Shown here: positions 26,419 to 35,055 of the stretch, piece by piece | Numbering within the stretch: the first letter of the stretch is position 1 | Layout: every line of letters starts with the position of its first letter | Assembly: GCF_020829625.1 (NCBI RefSeq) | Contig: NZ_JAIVFX010000002.1 | Coordinates: 310,001 to 374,000, forward strand | DNA: 64,000 nt | From: Nostoc sp. XA010 | GTDB lineage: Bacteria > Cyanobacteriota > Cyanobacteriia > Cyanobacteriales > Nostocaceae | Direction of reading: 5' to 3' | Translations under genes and position numbers: made by a program | Notes under the pieces: model-generated | Told to the model about the DNA's origin: nothing | The model's input: the letters and a program-made list of their open reading frames with translations, nothing else | The model's database searches: none

Positions 26419-28989
26419 ATGAATCAGTCTTTTTCTCAAAACCAAGCAAGACGAAATCGTGAACAAAGGCTGTGGCAACAAAAATGGAGTTTAAAAACTA
26501 AAGCAATTGTTTGGGCACTAAGCATTAGTATCCTTCCTGTAGTTGCAATTGGAACAGCTACTTACCACTACGGAATTAATTTAATTACCAAACAAATTCC
26601 GCAAGTAAGACTTGAGAGTGCGGCAAGTTCAACAGAAACTGAACTAGCTCTACAGAAACAATTGTCGCTCTTGTTAACTGGTATGGGAGTAACAGCAATT
26701 TTAACAGGTGCGATCGCTGCTTTTGTGACTAATCGAGCTTTTAGTCGAATCAGTAAAGCTGCGGCAACTTCTAATAGTATCAAAAACAAGCTACGTCCAG
26801 ACAGTGAGTTTACTCAATATTTCATTGCTAATGAAGATGAATTAGTGATGTTAGAGAGAAACATAAACTTATTCACAGAACTGCTTTCAGTTTTGATAAA
26901 GGAGAAAGAAGCCGAAGCTGATTACTCCCAATTATTAATTAAAATTACGCGATGGGTTCGAGAATCATTCAATGAAGAAGATGTTCTAAAAATTACCTCA
27001 GAAGAAATTCGTAAAGCTTTAAGCATTGACCGTGTAACCATTTTTTGCTTCAAATCCGGTTGTAATGGAACCTTTATCGCTGAGTCAGTAGCACCTGGTT
27101 TGCCAAGAGTATTAGGCGTTACAGTCCCTGAGCCTGGGTTCGAGGCAGGGTATAGAGAAAAATACCAGAATGGTTCCATCCGTGCTATTGATAATATCTA
27201 TCAAGCCGATCTTAGTGATAGTGATATTGAATTGCTAGAGCAATTTGCTGTCAAATCTAATTTAGTAGCACCTATTCTCAAAGGCAAACAGCTATTCGGT
27301 TTATTGATTGCACATCAGTGTTCTAGAATTCGTTTTTGGCAGCAGTCTGAGATTGATTTGTTGGCTCAGATAGCTATACAAGTAGGATTCGCCCTTGACT
27401 ACACCAAACTTCTAGAACAGGTTGATACGAAAGCAGATATAGCTCAGGCATTTATAGAAATTACCCGCAGCATTCGCCAATCGATTAACGAAGAGGATAT
27501 CATCAAAACCACCGTGGAAGAGGTTCGTAAAGCACTGAGTAGTGATAGAGTGCTGGTCTATACTTTTAGCGCTAATTGGTCTGGAACAGTGATTGCAGAA
27601 TCAGTGGTTCCAGGTTATCCCAAAGTTTTGCGGTCTGAAATCCAAGACCCATGTTTTGCTCAGGATTATGTAGAAAAGTATCAGTCTGGTCGCGTTCAAG
27701 CCACGAATAACATTTATGAAGCTGGTTTGCGTGATTGTCATATTAACCTGCTCGAATCCTTTGGTGTGAAAGCAAATTTGGTCGCACCTATTCTCAAAGA
27801 TAAACAACTATTTGGTTTATTAGTTGCACACCAATGCTCCAGACCTCGTGATTGGCAACAGTCTGAGATTGATTTATGTGCCCAAATAGCGATGGAAGTG
27901 GGATTTGCTCTCGACCATGCCAGACTCGTGCAACGAATCGAGGCTGAGAATGTGCAAAGTCAATTGCTGGCGGATACTATCGGCAGCATTCGCCAATCGC
28001 TCAACGAAGAGGATGTCCTCAAAACCACTGTGGAAGAAGTTCGTAAAGTACTGAGTACTGACCGAGTGATGGTTTATAGCTTTAATGCTAATTATTCTGG
28101 AACTGTGATTGCCGAATCAGTTGTTCTCACCTATCCAAAAGTTCTGCGATCTGAAATCCAAGACCTATATTTTGGTCAAGGCTATGTAGAAGATTATCAG
28201 TCTGGTCGCGTTTTAGCAATAAACAACATTTATGAAGCCGGTTTGGCTGATTATCAGATTAGCCTACTCGAATCCTTTGCTGTCAAAGCAAATTTGGTAG
28301 CCCCCATTCTTAAAGATGAACAGCTATTTGGTTTATTAATTGCACATCAGTGTTCTAAACCTCGTGATTGGCAACAATCTGAGATTGATTTATTTGGCCA
28401 AATAGCAATGCAAGTGGGATTTGCTCTCGACCATGCAAGACTCTTACAACGAATCGAAGCTGAAAGTAGGCGAAGTCAGTTACTGGTGGATATTACCCGC
28501 AGCATTCGCCAATCACTCAAAGAAGAGGATGTTCTCAAAACTACTGTAGAAGAGGTTCGCAAAGCACTGAGTGTTGACCGAGTATTAGTTTATAGCTTTT
28601 ACGCTAATTGGTTCGGAATTATAATTGCTGAATCAGTAGTTCCAGGTTATCCCAAAGTTTTGCGGTCTAAAATTTACGACCCTTGTTTCACTGAAAACTA
28701 TATAGAAAAGTACCAGGCTGGTCGTGTTGTAGCAACAAACAACATTTACGAGGCCGGTTTGGCTGATTGTCACATTAACCTGCTCGAATCCTTTGGTGTG
28801 AAAGCAAATTTAGTAGCACCCATTATCAAAGATGACCAGCTATTTGGTTTGTTAGTTGCACATCAGTGTTCTGGCCCCCGTGATTGGCAACAGCCTGAGA
28901 TTGATTTATTTACCCAGATAGCGATGCAAGTAGGATTTACTCTCGATCATGCTAGGCTTCTACAAGCGTATCAAGCTACTGAAGTATAG
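26419..28989 (+). CDS. Membrane protein with four GAF domains, two of DXCF cyanobacteriochrome type, no output domain
   Basis: Two membrane helices (about residues 29-50 and 82-104) and a HAMP-like linker precede four GAF repeats with a period of 172 residues. The second repeat has DPCF with Cys412 and DCH with Cys440. The fourth has DPCF with Cys756 and DCH with Cys784. In both, the spacing is 28, equal to that of DXCF-type bilin-binding GAFs such as TePixJ. The first and third repeats lack both Cys (EPGF/SDS, DLYF/DYQ), so they are probably non-photoactive. Membrane chemotaxis receptors of this shape normally end in a methyl-accepting domain; this protein stops ten residues after the last GAF (LLQAYQATEV). 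It may be truncated or signal by association. Light sensing is inferred. Confidence 0.85.
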   Translation: MNQSFSQNQARRNREQRLWQQKWSLKTKAIVWALSISILPVVAIGTATYHYGINLITKQIPQVRLESAASSTETELALQKQLSLLLTGMGVTAILTGAIAAFVTNRAFSRISKAAATSNSIKNKLRPDSEFTQYFIANEDELVMLERNINLFTELLSVLIKEKEAEADYSQLLIKITRWVRESFNEEDVLKITSEEIRKALSIDRVTIFCFKSGCNGTFIAESVAPGLPRVLGVTVPEPGFEAGYREKYQNGSIRAIDNIYQADLSDSDIELLEQFAVKSNLVAPILKGKQLFGLLIAHQCSRIRFWQQSEIDLLAQIAIQVGFALDYTKLLEQVDTKADIAQAFIEITRSIRQSINEEDIIKTTVEEVRKALSSDRVLVYTFSANWSGTVIAESVVPGYPKVLRSEIQDPCFAQDYVEKYQSGRVQATNNIYEAGLRDCHINLLESFGVKANLVAPILKDKQLFGLLVAHQCSRPRDWQQSEIDLCAQIAMEVGFALDHARLVQRIEAENVQSQLLADTIGSIRQSLNEEDVLKTTVEEVRKVLSTDRVMVYSFNANYSGTVIAESVVLTYPKVLRSEIQDLYFGQGYVEDYQSGRVLAINNIYEAGLADYQISLLESFAVKANLVAPILKDEQLFGLLIAHQCSKPRDWQQSEIDLFGQIAMQVGFALDHARLLQRIEAESRRSQLLVDITRSIRQSLKEEDVLKTTVEEVRKALSVDRVLVYSFYANWFGIIIAESVVPGYPKVLRSKIYDPCFTENYIEKYQAGRVVATNNIYEAGLADCHINLLESFGVKANLVAPIIKDDQLFGLLVAHQCSGPRDWQQPEIDLFTQIAMQVGFTLDHARLLQAYQATEV

Positions 28990-28999
28990 CTTTGTAAGA

Positions 29000-29142
29000 G
29001 ATGATGCAATAGGGCAGGAAGCAGGGAGCAGGGAGCAGGAAGAAGCAAAAGAGCAGAAAGTCAGTAGCAGGGTATAAGGGAAAAATCAAAGGCTTGATGC
29101 AGGTTCTTTTCCCCCTTTCTCCCTGCCCCCTGCCCCTTGTCC
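29000..29142. repeat. G-rich and C-rich runs between convergent genes
   Basis: GCAGGGAGCAGGGAGCAGG at about 29015 and CCCTGCCCCCTGCCCC near 29122 are inverted relative to each other and could pair. They separate the GAF gene from purN and may act in transcription termination. Confidence 0.55.
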
Positions 29143-29146
29143 TCTT

Positions 29147-29818
29147 TTAACCCAAATGCATCGAGCTTAGTGTAGTTTTTGACGAAGAAGCTGCTAGAGC
29201 GATCGCTAATGGTAAAATTCGATGTTCCTGAATTTGAATCCTGGCGTGGAGTGTTTCTGGTGTATCATCCGGCAATACTGGTACTGCGGCTTGCATCAAT
29301 ATTGGGCCACTGTCCATTTCTAAACAAGCTATATGCGCTGTACAACCAGTGATTTTTACCCCAGATGCTAAGGCTTGTTCTACAGCATGGATTCCCTTAA
29401 AACTAGGTAACAAACTAGGATGGATATTGATAATTTTATCAGGAAAAGCATCGATGAAAACTGACGTTAACAATCGCATCCAACCTGCCAAAATCACCCA
29501 TTCTACATCGTACTGTCGCAATGTCTGCACGATTTTCTGATCAAACTCTTCTCGATTTTTATAGTTGCGGTGATTCAATAAAACAGCTTCTACACCTCTT
29601 TTGGTTGCTCTGACGGCTGCTTTAGCTGAGGGGTTATTGTAAATTAAAACTTGAATTTGGGCATTTAGCTGCCCATCTTGGATAGCTTGAGCAACTACAT
29701 CAAAATTGCTGCCATTCCCAGAAGCCATAATTCCCAGTTTTAAAGGGGTAACTTGTCGGCATACATCGCTAATACTAGGAGAAACCAAGCTAAGGGTAGA
29801 ATCAGGGCGGAAGGTCAT
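29147..29818 (-). CDS. purN: Phosphoribosylglycinamide formyltransferase
   Basis: The 223-residue product carries GIMASGNGSNFD, the catalytic NIHPSLLPSFKG with His, and the HIACLEMDSGPIL segment with the catalytic Asp. PurN adds a formyl group from 10-formyl-THF to GAR in purine synthesis. A longer frame reaches to 29941, but it would overlap the divergent permease gene. The ATG at 29818 leaves a short 25-base gap and a normal N-terminus, so I chose it. The N-terminal 25 residues before the GAR domain are longer than in the E. coli enzyme. Confidence 0.93.
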   Translation of the reverse strand: MTFRPDSTLSLVSPSISDVCRQVTPLKLGIMASGNGSNFDVVAQAIQDGQLNAQIQVLIYNNPSAKAAVRATKRGVEAVLLNHRNYKNREEFDQKIVQTLRQYDVEWVILAGWMRLLTSVFIDAFPDKIINIHPSLLPSFKGIHAVEQALASGVKITGCTAHIACLEMDSGPILMQAAVPVLPDDTPETLHARIQIQEHRILPLAIALAASSSKTTLSSMHLG

Positions 29819-29843
29819 AACAGCTAAGAGGGTTAATATATAG

Positions 29844-30725
29844 ATGCAAAAAAAATATTCTAAGTCGTGGTTGGATAATGATACAGTAGCTGCCTGGATT
29901 TTTCTCACACCAGCATTAATTTTACTGAGCGTTTTTATCATTTGGCCGATCGCTTATTTGTTTTACCTCAGTTTCACTGCTGGTAGTTTCACTCTAAAAG
30001 GTATTTATTGGATAGGCTTAAAAAACTATACGCGCTTGCTACTCAACCCCGACTTCTGGCAAGTTTTGGGTAACACGTTTTATTTTACTGTTGCCACCAT
30101 CATTCCCAGTTTAGTTATCTCTTTAGGATTGGCAGTGCTATTAAATCGCTCCATTCCCTTGCGGGGCATTCTGCGGAGTGCCTATTTTCTGCCTTCAATT
30201 ATCTCACTTGTGGCAGCCGGTTTGGGATTTCGTTGGCTGTTTCAAACATCTGGGCCAGTAAACGGACTTTTAGACTTTTTCGGTATTCCAGCCATACCCT
30301 GGCTAGGAGACACATTTTGGGCAATGCCAGTAATTATTTTAATGAGTATTTGGAAACAACTCGGTTTCAATATGGTAGTTTTTTTAGCGGGGTTACAAGC
30401 AATTCCTCCCAGCCGTTATGAAGCAGCAGATTTGGATGGAGCAAATGCTTGGCAACAATTTTGGTATATTACTCTCCCTGGATTGCGCCCGACTGTGATA
30501 TTTGCAGTCATCACTACCGCGATTTTTACATTGCGGAGTTTTGAGCAAGTTTTTGTAATGACTAGTGGTGGGCCACTGAATTCGACTAATTTGCTGGTTT
30601 ACTACATCTACCAAGAGGCTTTTGCTCAATTTGATTTTGGTTATGCAGCAGCAGCAGCGACGGTGTTATTAGCAGCGACAATGGTACTAGTTTATTTGCA
30701 ACTGCAAACTTGGGGAGAGGAGTAG
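29844..30725 (+). CDS. Sugar ABC transporter permease (MalF/UgpA type)
   Basis: The 293-residue inner-membrane protein has six helices and the binding-protein-dependent transporter EAA loop (YEAADLDGANAWQQFWYITLP, split here; residues about 192-212). It would form the pore with a MalG-type partner, a binding protein and an ATPase. None of these is encoded nearby, so it is an orphan permease in this window. The C-terminus (LQTWGEE) runs directly into a G-rich tandem repeat. Confidence 0.9.
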   Translation: MQKKYSKSWLDNDTVAAWIFLTPALILLSVFIIWPIAYLFYLSFTAGSFTLKGIYWIGLKNYTRLLLNPDFWQVLGNTFYFTVATIIPSLVISLGLAVLLNRSIPLRGILRSAYFLPSIISLVAAGLGFRWLFQTSGPVNGLLDFFGIPAIPWLGDTFWAMPVIILMSIWKQLGFNMVVFLAGLQAIPPSRYEAADLDGANAWQQFWYITLPGLRPTVIFAVITTAIFTLRSFEQVFVMTSGGPLNSTNLLVYYIYQEAFAQFDFGYAAAAATVLLAATMVLVYLQLQTWGEE

Positions 30726-30790
30726 AGGGGAGGGGGCAGGGGGCAGGGGGCAGGGGGAGCAGGGGAAGCAGGGGAGGCAGGGGGAGAATT
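30718..30790. repeat. G-rich short tandem repeat
   Basis: GGGGGCAGGGGGCAGGGGGC and related units follow the permease stop codon. This is the complementary strand form of the C-rich run at 24926. Confidence 0.8.
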
Positions 30791-30867
30791 TTGGAAGTTG
30801 CTGAATTACCATGTAAATATGCAATGCTAAAAAATTTAGTGCATTCAGTTAGAAACAGCTATAATTT

Positions 30868-31437
30868 TTACTTTTTTTTATATAGGCTGCGATATTCCCA
30901 AGGATTAATAAATTTAGTATCGCTCCAAATGCCAAGCCGTTGTTCCTTGGCTTTAGCTTCGGCTTGTTGAACTAAGTCTTTGCTAGGACACTTGTTTAAA
31001 TAGGGACGATACACTTTTGCTAATCCTTCTTGCAACAATACCTGTTGCACAAAAGTGCCATTTTTTAAACGGACTTCGGCAATTTTGCGTCCATAGCGAT
31101 CGCTATCGGTGATATTCAAAGTCACGCGATCGCCTCCTTGTTGCACCAGTTCTTGCACCCGTTCTTGGGCTTTCACACCCCAATTAAATTGATTGCGATC
31201 GCTAGTACGTTTACTCTGCTTTTCTTTGTTAGTATGAGCTATTTCTGGCGCATCTACACAAGCAAAACGCACGGTAAGGTTTTTGCCGTTAGTATCTTTC
31301 ACTACTAAAGTATCGCCATCACTGACTCGCTCAACTGGTTCTCCAGAAGTACCGATAAAGCGGTCGCAGCCAATCAAACCTAAAATTAAGATAGTTGCAC
31401 AAAGCCAAAATCGCACTGGTTTAGTTAATCTCTCCAT
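30868..31437 (-). CDS. Thermonuclease-family lipoprotein
   Basis: The 189-residue protein begins with a lipoprotein signal (hydrophobic core then LGLIGC, Cys24 as the lipidation site), followed by an SNase domain. Recognisable parts are VSDGDTLVV, VRFACVDAPE (metal-binding Asp), DRYGRKIAEVR with the catalytic Arg, and GLAKVYRPY. The enzyme should cleave DNA and RNA at the cell surface or in the periplasm, with calcium. It stands alone on its strand between two plus-strand genes. Confidence 0.92.
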   Translation of the reverse strand: MERLTKPVRFWLCATILILGLIGCDRFIGTSGEPVERVSDGDTLVVKDTNGKNLTVRFACVDAPEIAHTNKEKQSKRTSDRNQFNWGVKAQERVQELVQQGGDRVTLNITDSDRYGRKIAEVRLKNGTFVQQVLLQEGLAKVYRPYLNKCPSKDLVQQAEAKAKEQRLGIWSDTKFINPWEYRSLYKKK

Positions 31438-31623
31438 CCAAAGTTACCTGCATTACCGCATTACCTATGTGGAATGATACTAGCAAAATGCAAAGATATA
31501 TTTGTTAACCTTTGACATACTGCCACAGGCAATTCCAAATAGTAAGAGCATCTGGCGGCACACTATAGAAAATGCAGATTAGTATAAGAATTGTAACCTT
31601 CCAATTGTCGGCGGGAATTCCTG

Positions 31624-32370
31624 ATGAACTTCTTGACTCACGTTCTGCATCTAGCTGGTTCGGGTGCTTTTGCCTATTACTCTGCTGCTCAAATTCGTGA
31701 TTCTAAAACCCGCCCTAACATCCTTGCGGGGTTTCAGTTGGCCGAATCTGGTTCTGTGCCGTTTTTATCTGCACTTAGCGATCGCGCCGCAGCCGAAGGT
31801 GATACATGGCTAGCCGAAAAACTAGCAAAACATGCATCAGATGAAACTAGGCATGGTAAAATTTTTGCCCACGCCTTACAACAGTTAAATAAACAAGTTA
31901 TAGATTTCAAGGCTCAACCCCAAACTACATCTACAAAAAAATCACAACAGCGTAGTCCCTTTTTTGCAGCATTCTTTGAAGGCTACACCCAAGAACAGCT
32001 AAAACCGGCTGTTATTGACTGGGATGTGTTTATGGCTAGCACATACATTCTGGAGTTAGATGCTAGTAAAGACTTTGCGCGAATGGCGAAAGCATTACCT
32101 GATAACGAGTCAAACGCTCGTAACTTGAAGTTAGGAATGCTTTGTATTGCCCAAGATGAAACTGGACATGCTGCTTATCTCTACGAAGCGATGATGCGAC
32201 GGATGTCTGCGACTAAAGTACAGGAACTTGTAGATATGTGGCGAACCCGCAAGGTAAACGCCTTGCTGGCAATGGTTGGCGGTATCCTCCAGCGTAAGGG
32301 TGAAATGCGATCGCTAGTCCAAGATAGTGCGCCCTCGGAAGTCGATTCTGAGTTGGTAGCTACGTCATAA
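31624..32370 (+). CDS. Ferritin-like di-iron protein
   Basis: The 248-residue protein is helical with two iron-binding half sites: E in QLAESGS (about 42) with DETRH (about 73-77), and E in YILELDA (about 142) with DETGH (about 182-186). This is the di-iron four-helix pattern of the ferritin-like superfamily, including hydroxylases. The natural substrate is unknown. It is followed 87 bases later by an HxlR-type regulator on the same strand, which may sense redox or small-molecule stress and control it. Confidence 0.8.
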   Translation: MNFLTHVLHLAGSGAFAYYSAAQIRDSKTRPNILAGFQLAESGSVPFLSALSDRAAAEGDTWLAEKLAKHASDETRHGKIFAHALQQLNKQVIDFKAQPQTTSTKKSQQRSPFFAAFFEGYTQEQLKPAVIDWDVFMASTYILELDASKDFARMAKALPDNESNARNLKLGMLCIAQDETGHAAYLYEAMMRRMSATKVQELVDMWRTRKVNALLAMVGGILQRKGEMRSLVQDSAPSEVDSELVATS

Positions 32371-32456
32371 TTAAAAATTGAATTGAGAACATTCAACATT
32401 TAGCTTGAAAGGCAGGAGGTTTGTCTCTTGCCTTCTTCAAATTCACAAAACTAACT

Positions 32457-32804
32457 ATGAAAGCTGAAGCAGAAAATAATCGCAGGCTGACTTGTGAAGT
32501 AGAAACTACGCTAAAGGTGATTGGCGGACGCTGGAAAGTTTTGATTATTAGAGAATTAATGACTGGCGTCAAACGATTTGGTGAGTTGCAACGGGCTTTA
32601 CCTGGGGTTACGCAAAAGATGCTTACCCAGCAACTCAGAGAAATGGAGGAAGACGGTATTATTCATCGAGAAGTTTATCCCCAAATTCCGCCCAAGGTGG
32701 AATATTCTCTGACGCCTTTAGGAGAAACTTTACAACCAATTCTCTATGCTATGCATGAATGGGCTGTGCAACAGTTAGCTCTAAAAAATCACCATCAATA
32801 TTAA
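32457..32804 (+). CDS. HxlR-family transcriptional regulator
   Basis: The 115-residue winged-helix protein shows the family pattern: a near-N-terminal Cys (LTCEVETTL), [35 protein letters not shown] as recognition region, and [16 protein letters not shown]. HxlR proteins bind DNA as dimers and often respond to electrophiles or oxidation through the Cys. A TTG at 32421 extends the frame, but the family start and length favour the ATG at 32457, although its Shine-Dalgarno sequence is weak. Its target may be the ferritin-like gene upstream. Confidence 0.92.
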   Translation: MKAEAENNRRLTCEVETTLKVIGGRWKVLIIRELMTGVKRFGELQRALPGVTQKMLTQQLREMEEDGIIHREVYPQIPPKVEYSLTPLGETLQPILYAMHEWAVQQLALKNHHQY

Positions 32805-32874
32805 GCATAAGTAATAAATAACAATTGCTAACTTATAATTTTAGCTAGCAGATTTCTCCGCATTACGAATTATT

Positions 32875-33267
32875 TTATTCGTTGTTTCTCAAATATTCAA
32901 TCGCTGCCTCTAATTTTGAGGGGTAACTTTCAGCAAACCTTTCAAACCAAAGTCCTTCGGAAGAAAGTGGATCTACTTTGGCTAACCATTTTTTTGCTTC
33001 CACTTTCAAAGCTTCTAGTTGTTTGGCTTTGATTTGTTCTTGTCGAATTCGTTCTTGTTCTAGTTCTTGCTGTCTTTTTAACTCAATAGCAGCATCCTCT
33101 TCGGCAAAATCAGCCTTAATCTCTGCCAAAAGGTTATCCATGAAAGATGCCGACTTTGGCGATGATAGAATAAACGATTTGGCCGTGGCTGATTTTGACT
33201 GCTGTTGTGGTTGTACTTCTTTATATTCGGTTTGGAGTTCAGCTAATAGCTTATCAATGGAATCCAT
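32875..33267 (-). CDS. Small coiled-coil protein, possibly Slr1339-type salt-stress protein
   Basis: This 130-residue protein has two similar short motifs (DSIDKLLAELQTEY near the start and SFMDNLLAEIKADF near 40), a charged helix that looks like a coiled coil (residues 60-90) and a C-terminal EGLWFERFAESYPSKLEAA segment. I remember proteins of this kind being annotated as salt-stress protein Slr1339 family, but cannot verify it here. It is the last gene of a minus-strand run behind two vWA proteins, 28 bases after the previous stop, so co-transcription is likely. Confidence 0.65.
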   Translation of the reverse strand: MDSIDKLLAELQTEYKEVQPQQQSKSATAKSFILSSPKSASFMDNLLAEIKADFAEEDAAIELKRQQELEQERIRQEQIKAKQLEALKVEAKKWLAKVDPLSSEGLWFERFAESYPSKLEAAIEYLRNNE

Positions 33268-33294
33268 TTTTGTAATTCCTAATAAATAATATAG

Positions 33295-33900
33295 CTAGTC
33301 ATTAATGGCATTGAGTAGCACTTCTGATAAACTCAAATCTTCCATATCTTCCATAGTAATGGTGTCACAGATATCAAACTTAGCACCAGCACTTTGGAGT
33401 TCATCGTCTAAAACTTTCAGAAAACGGGTAGCTTGGGGATCTGTGCCGACTTGAATGAAGGAAATAGCTAATTCTTCATCTCGATCGATGCGGCGAGAAG
33501 CTTCAATAATTACCTTCATTACTGCTTTGCGATCATCCGGTTCACCATCCGTAACCACTAATATTGTTTCACCATTTGGTTTGGTTTGACCGGCTGCTTT
33601 GCGTTGAAGGTAATCATCAGTTGCATGTTTTAACACACCTGCTAAGTCAGTTGTACCAGAGGGGTCATTTTCTTGAAAAATTTGCGCTACCTTGCCGGAT
33701 GTCACATTTTCGTATCGCTTAAATTTACCAGAAAATACATAAATAGTAATGCCGTCTGGGTCAAATTGCTCACACTTACTAGCTAAAGCTAAAGTAGATT
33801 CATGTGCTGCAACCCATCTAGTTCTACCACCCTTTTGATCTTTGCTTGCCATGCTGCCGCTTTTGTCGATAATCAAGGTATAGTCACGATTTTCTAACAT
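33295..33900 (-). CDS. vWA-domain protein, paralogue of its upstream neighbour
   Basis: This 201-residue protein is a single von Willebrand A domain with a MIDAS metal site: DKSGSM at residues 12-17, the Thr in GTTDLAG, and Asp in VTDGEPDD. No signal peptide is present, so it is cytoplasmic. The neighbour at 33957-34562 has the same length and very similar sequence, a clear tandem duplication. Such small vWA proteins often act as metal-dependent scaffolds. Function is unknown. Confidence 0.88.
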   Translation of the reverse strand: MLENRDYTLIIDKSGSMASKDQKGGRTRWVAAHESTLALASKCEQFDPDGITIYVFSGKFKRYENVTSGKVAQIFQENDPSGTTDLAGVLKHATDDYLQRKAAGQTKPNGETILVVTDGEPDDRKAVMKVIIEASRRIDRDEELAISFIQVGTDPQATRFLKVLDDELQSAGAKFDICDTITMEDMEDLSLSEVLLNAIND

Positions 33901-33956
33901 GATTCAATTTTCCAATTAAGAGCCAATATTTATTAGAGTTTGGGCTGATAGATGCA

Positions 33957-34562
33957 TTAGTCAGTTATTGCATTCGTCAATACATCTACAAGGCTCATTT
34001 CTTCTAAGTCATCTAAAGTAACCGTGTCACAAATATCAAATTTAGCGCCGACACTTTGCAACTGATCATCCAAAGCTTTGAGGAACTTAGTTGCTTGGGC
34101 ATCTGAACCCACTTGAATGATCGAAATTCCTAATTCTTCATCACGTTCCATTTGGCGAGTCGCATGAATGATCGCTTCAAATACAGCTTTGCGATCGTCT
34201 GGTTCACCATCGGTAATGACTAAAATTGTCTCTCCGTTTGGCTTGCTTTTACCGGCAGCTTTGCGTTGAAAGTAGTTATTGAGTGCATCCTGGAGTACAC
34301 CTGCTAAGTTTGTTGTTCCAGAAGGGTCATTTTCGAGAAATATCTGCGCGACTTTAGCTGAGGTGACATCATCGTAGCGTTTAAATCTACCGGAAAACAA
34401 GTACACCGTAATGCCATCGGGGTCAAACTGTTCGGCCTTTCTTGCCAAAGCTAGAGTAGACTCTTGGGCTATGTCCCATCTACTTCTACCACCCACTTGA
34501 TCGGGTGTGGACATACTACCGCTTTTGTCAATGATTAATGTGTAGTCGCGATCGCTCATCAT
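33957..34562 (-). CDS. vWA-domain protein, paralogue of its downstream neighbour
   Basis: The 201 residues mirror the gene at 33295: DYTLIIDKSGSMSTPDQVGG at the start, PSGTTNLAGVLQ, and TDGEPDDRK. The frame extends upstream to 34646, but AGAGGA precedes the ATG pair at 34562/34559 at correct spacing, and that start gives the same length as the paralogue. It is the first gene of a probable three-gene operon with the second vWA protein and the coiled-coil protein. Confidence 0.9.
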   Translation of the reverse strand: MMSDRDYTLIIDKSGSMSTPDQVGGRSRWDIAQESTLALARKAEQFDPDGITVYLFSGRFKRYDDVTSAKVAQIFLENDPSGTTNLAGVLQDALNNYFQRKAAGKSKPNGETILVITDGEPDDRKAVFEAIIHATRQMERDEELGISIIQVGSDAQATKFLKALDDQLQSVGAKFDICDTVTLDDLEEMSLVDVLTNAITD

Positions 34563-34682
34563 AATATTCCTCTGATTGTTACCGTGTAGTTCTAGTCTAG
34601 TGTACGAATTTGACGATACCGTAAGCATTTTAAGGTTTCGTATCAATCTTGCTACTCAATAAAGCCGTGTCACAGTTGATAA

Positions 34683-34795
34683 ATGCGTTGGCGTAGCCCG
34701 CACTTCTCTACGAGATGCTGCGCGTAGCTTCCTTCCAGGTTCGCGGAGCGTGCCGTAGGCAAGTGGTACGGCTGCGCTCAGTGACCGCCGCATCT
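34683..34795. repeat. Cluster of palindromic dispersed repeats
   Basis: The region contains GGCGTAGCCCGC, CTTCTCTACGAGATGCTGCG and GTGCCGTAGGCAAG blocks, the same parts found at 8676, 39850 and 51636 in different order. It lies upstream of the vWA operon. Confidence 0.75.
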
Positions 34796-34938
34796 TTGAA
34801 CAAAATCTTCCTAGCCCACAATCCCCTGGAAACACCAAAACTTAGTAGTTAATTTGGTTGTTGCAACCGTATTGAGTCTGGGAATAATAAATACTACTCA
34901 TGCTGGCACACTCGGAGCTAAATAAACGTGAGTTCGAC

Positions 34939-35028
34939 AAACCTCTCCCTGCCTTGAACTTCCATTAAAGTGTATCCCTCCCCAACTCGGAGAGGGAGGA
35001 TTTTACGTAGTAAAACAGGGAGAGGTTT
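34939..35028. repeat. Small element with AACCTCTCCCTG ends (copy 1)
   Basis: AACCTCTCCCTG and its inverted complement bound about 90 bases, with an inner hairpin around CCCTCCCCAACTCGGAGAGGG. A similar element lies at 51227-51317. It ends 27 bases before the histidine kinase start codon. Confidence 0.75.
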
Positions 35029-35055
35029 ATTTATTGTTCAATTATAAATTCGAGT

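Noticed and set aside
29819..29941. Longer N-terminus for purN
   Set aside because: It would overlap the start of the divergent permease, and the extra residues are not typical of the enzyme.
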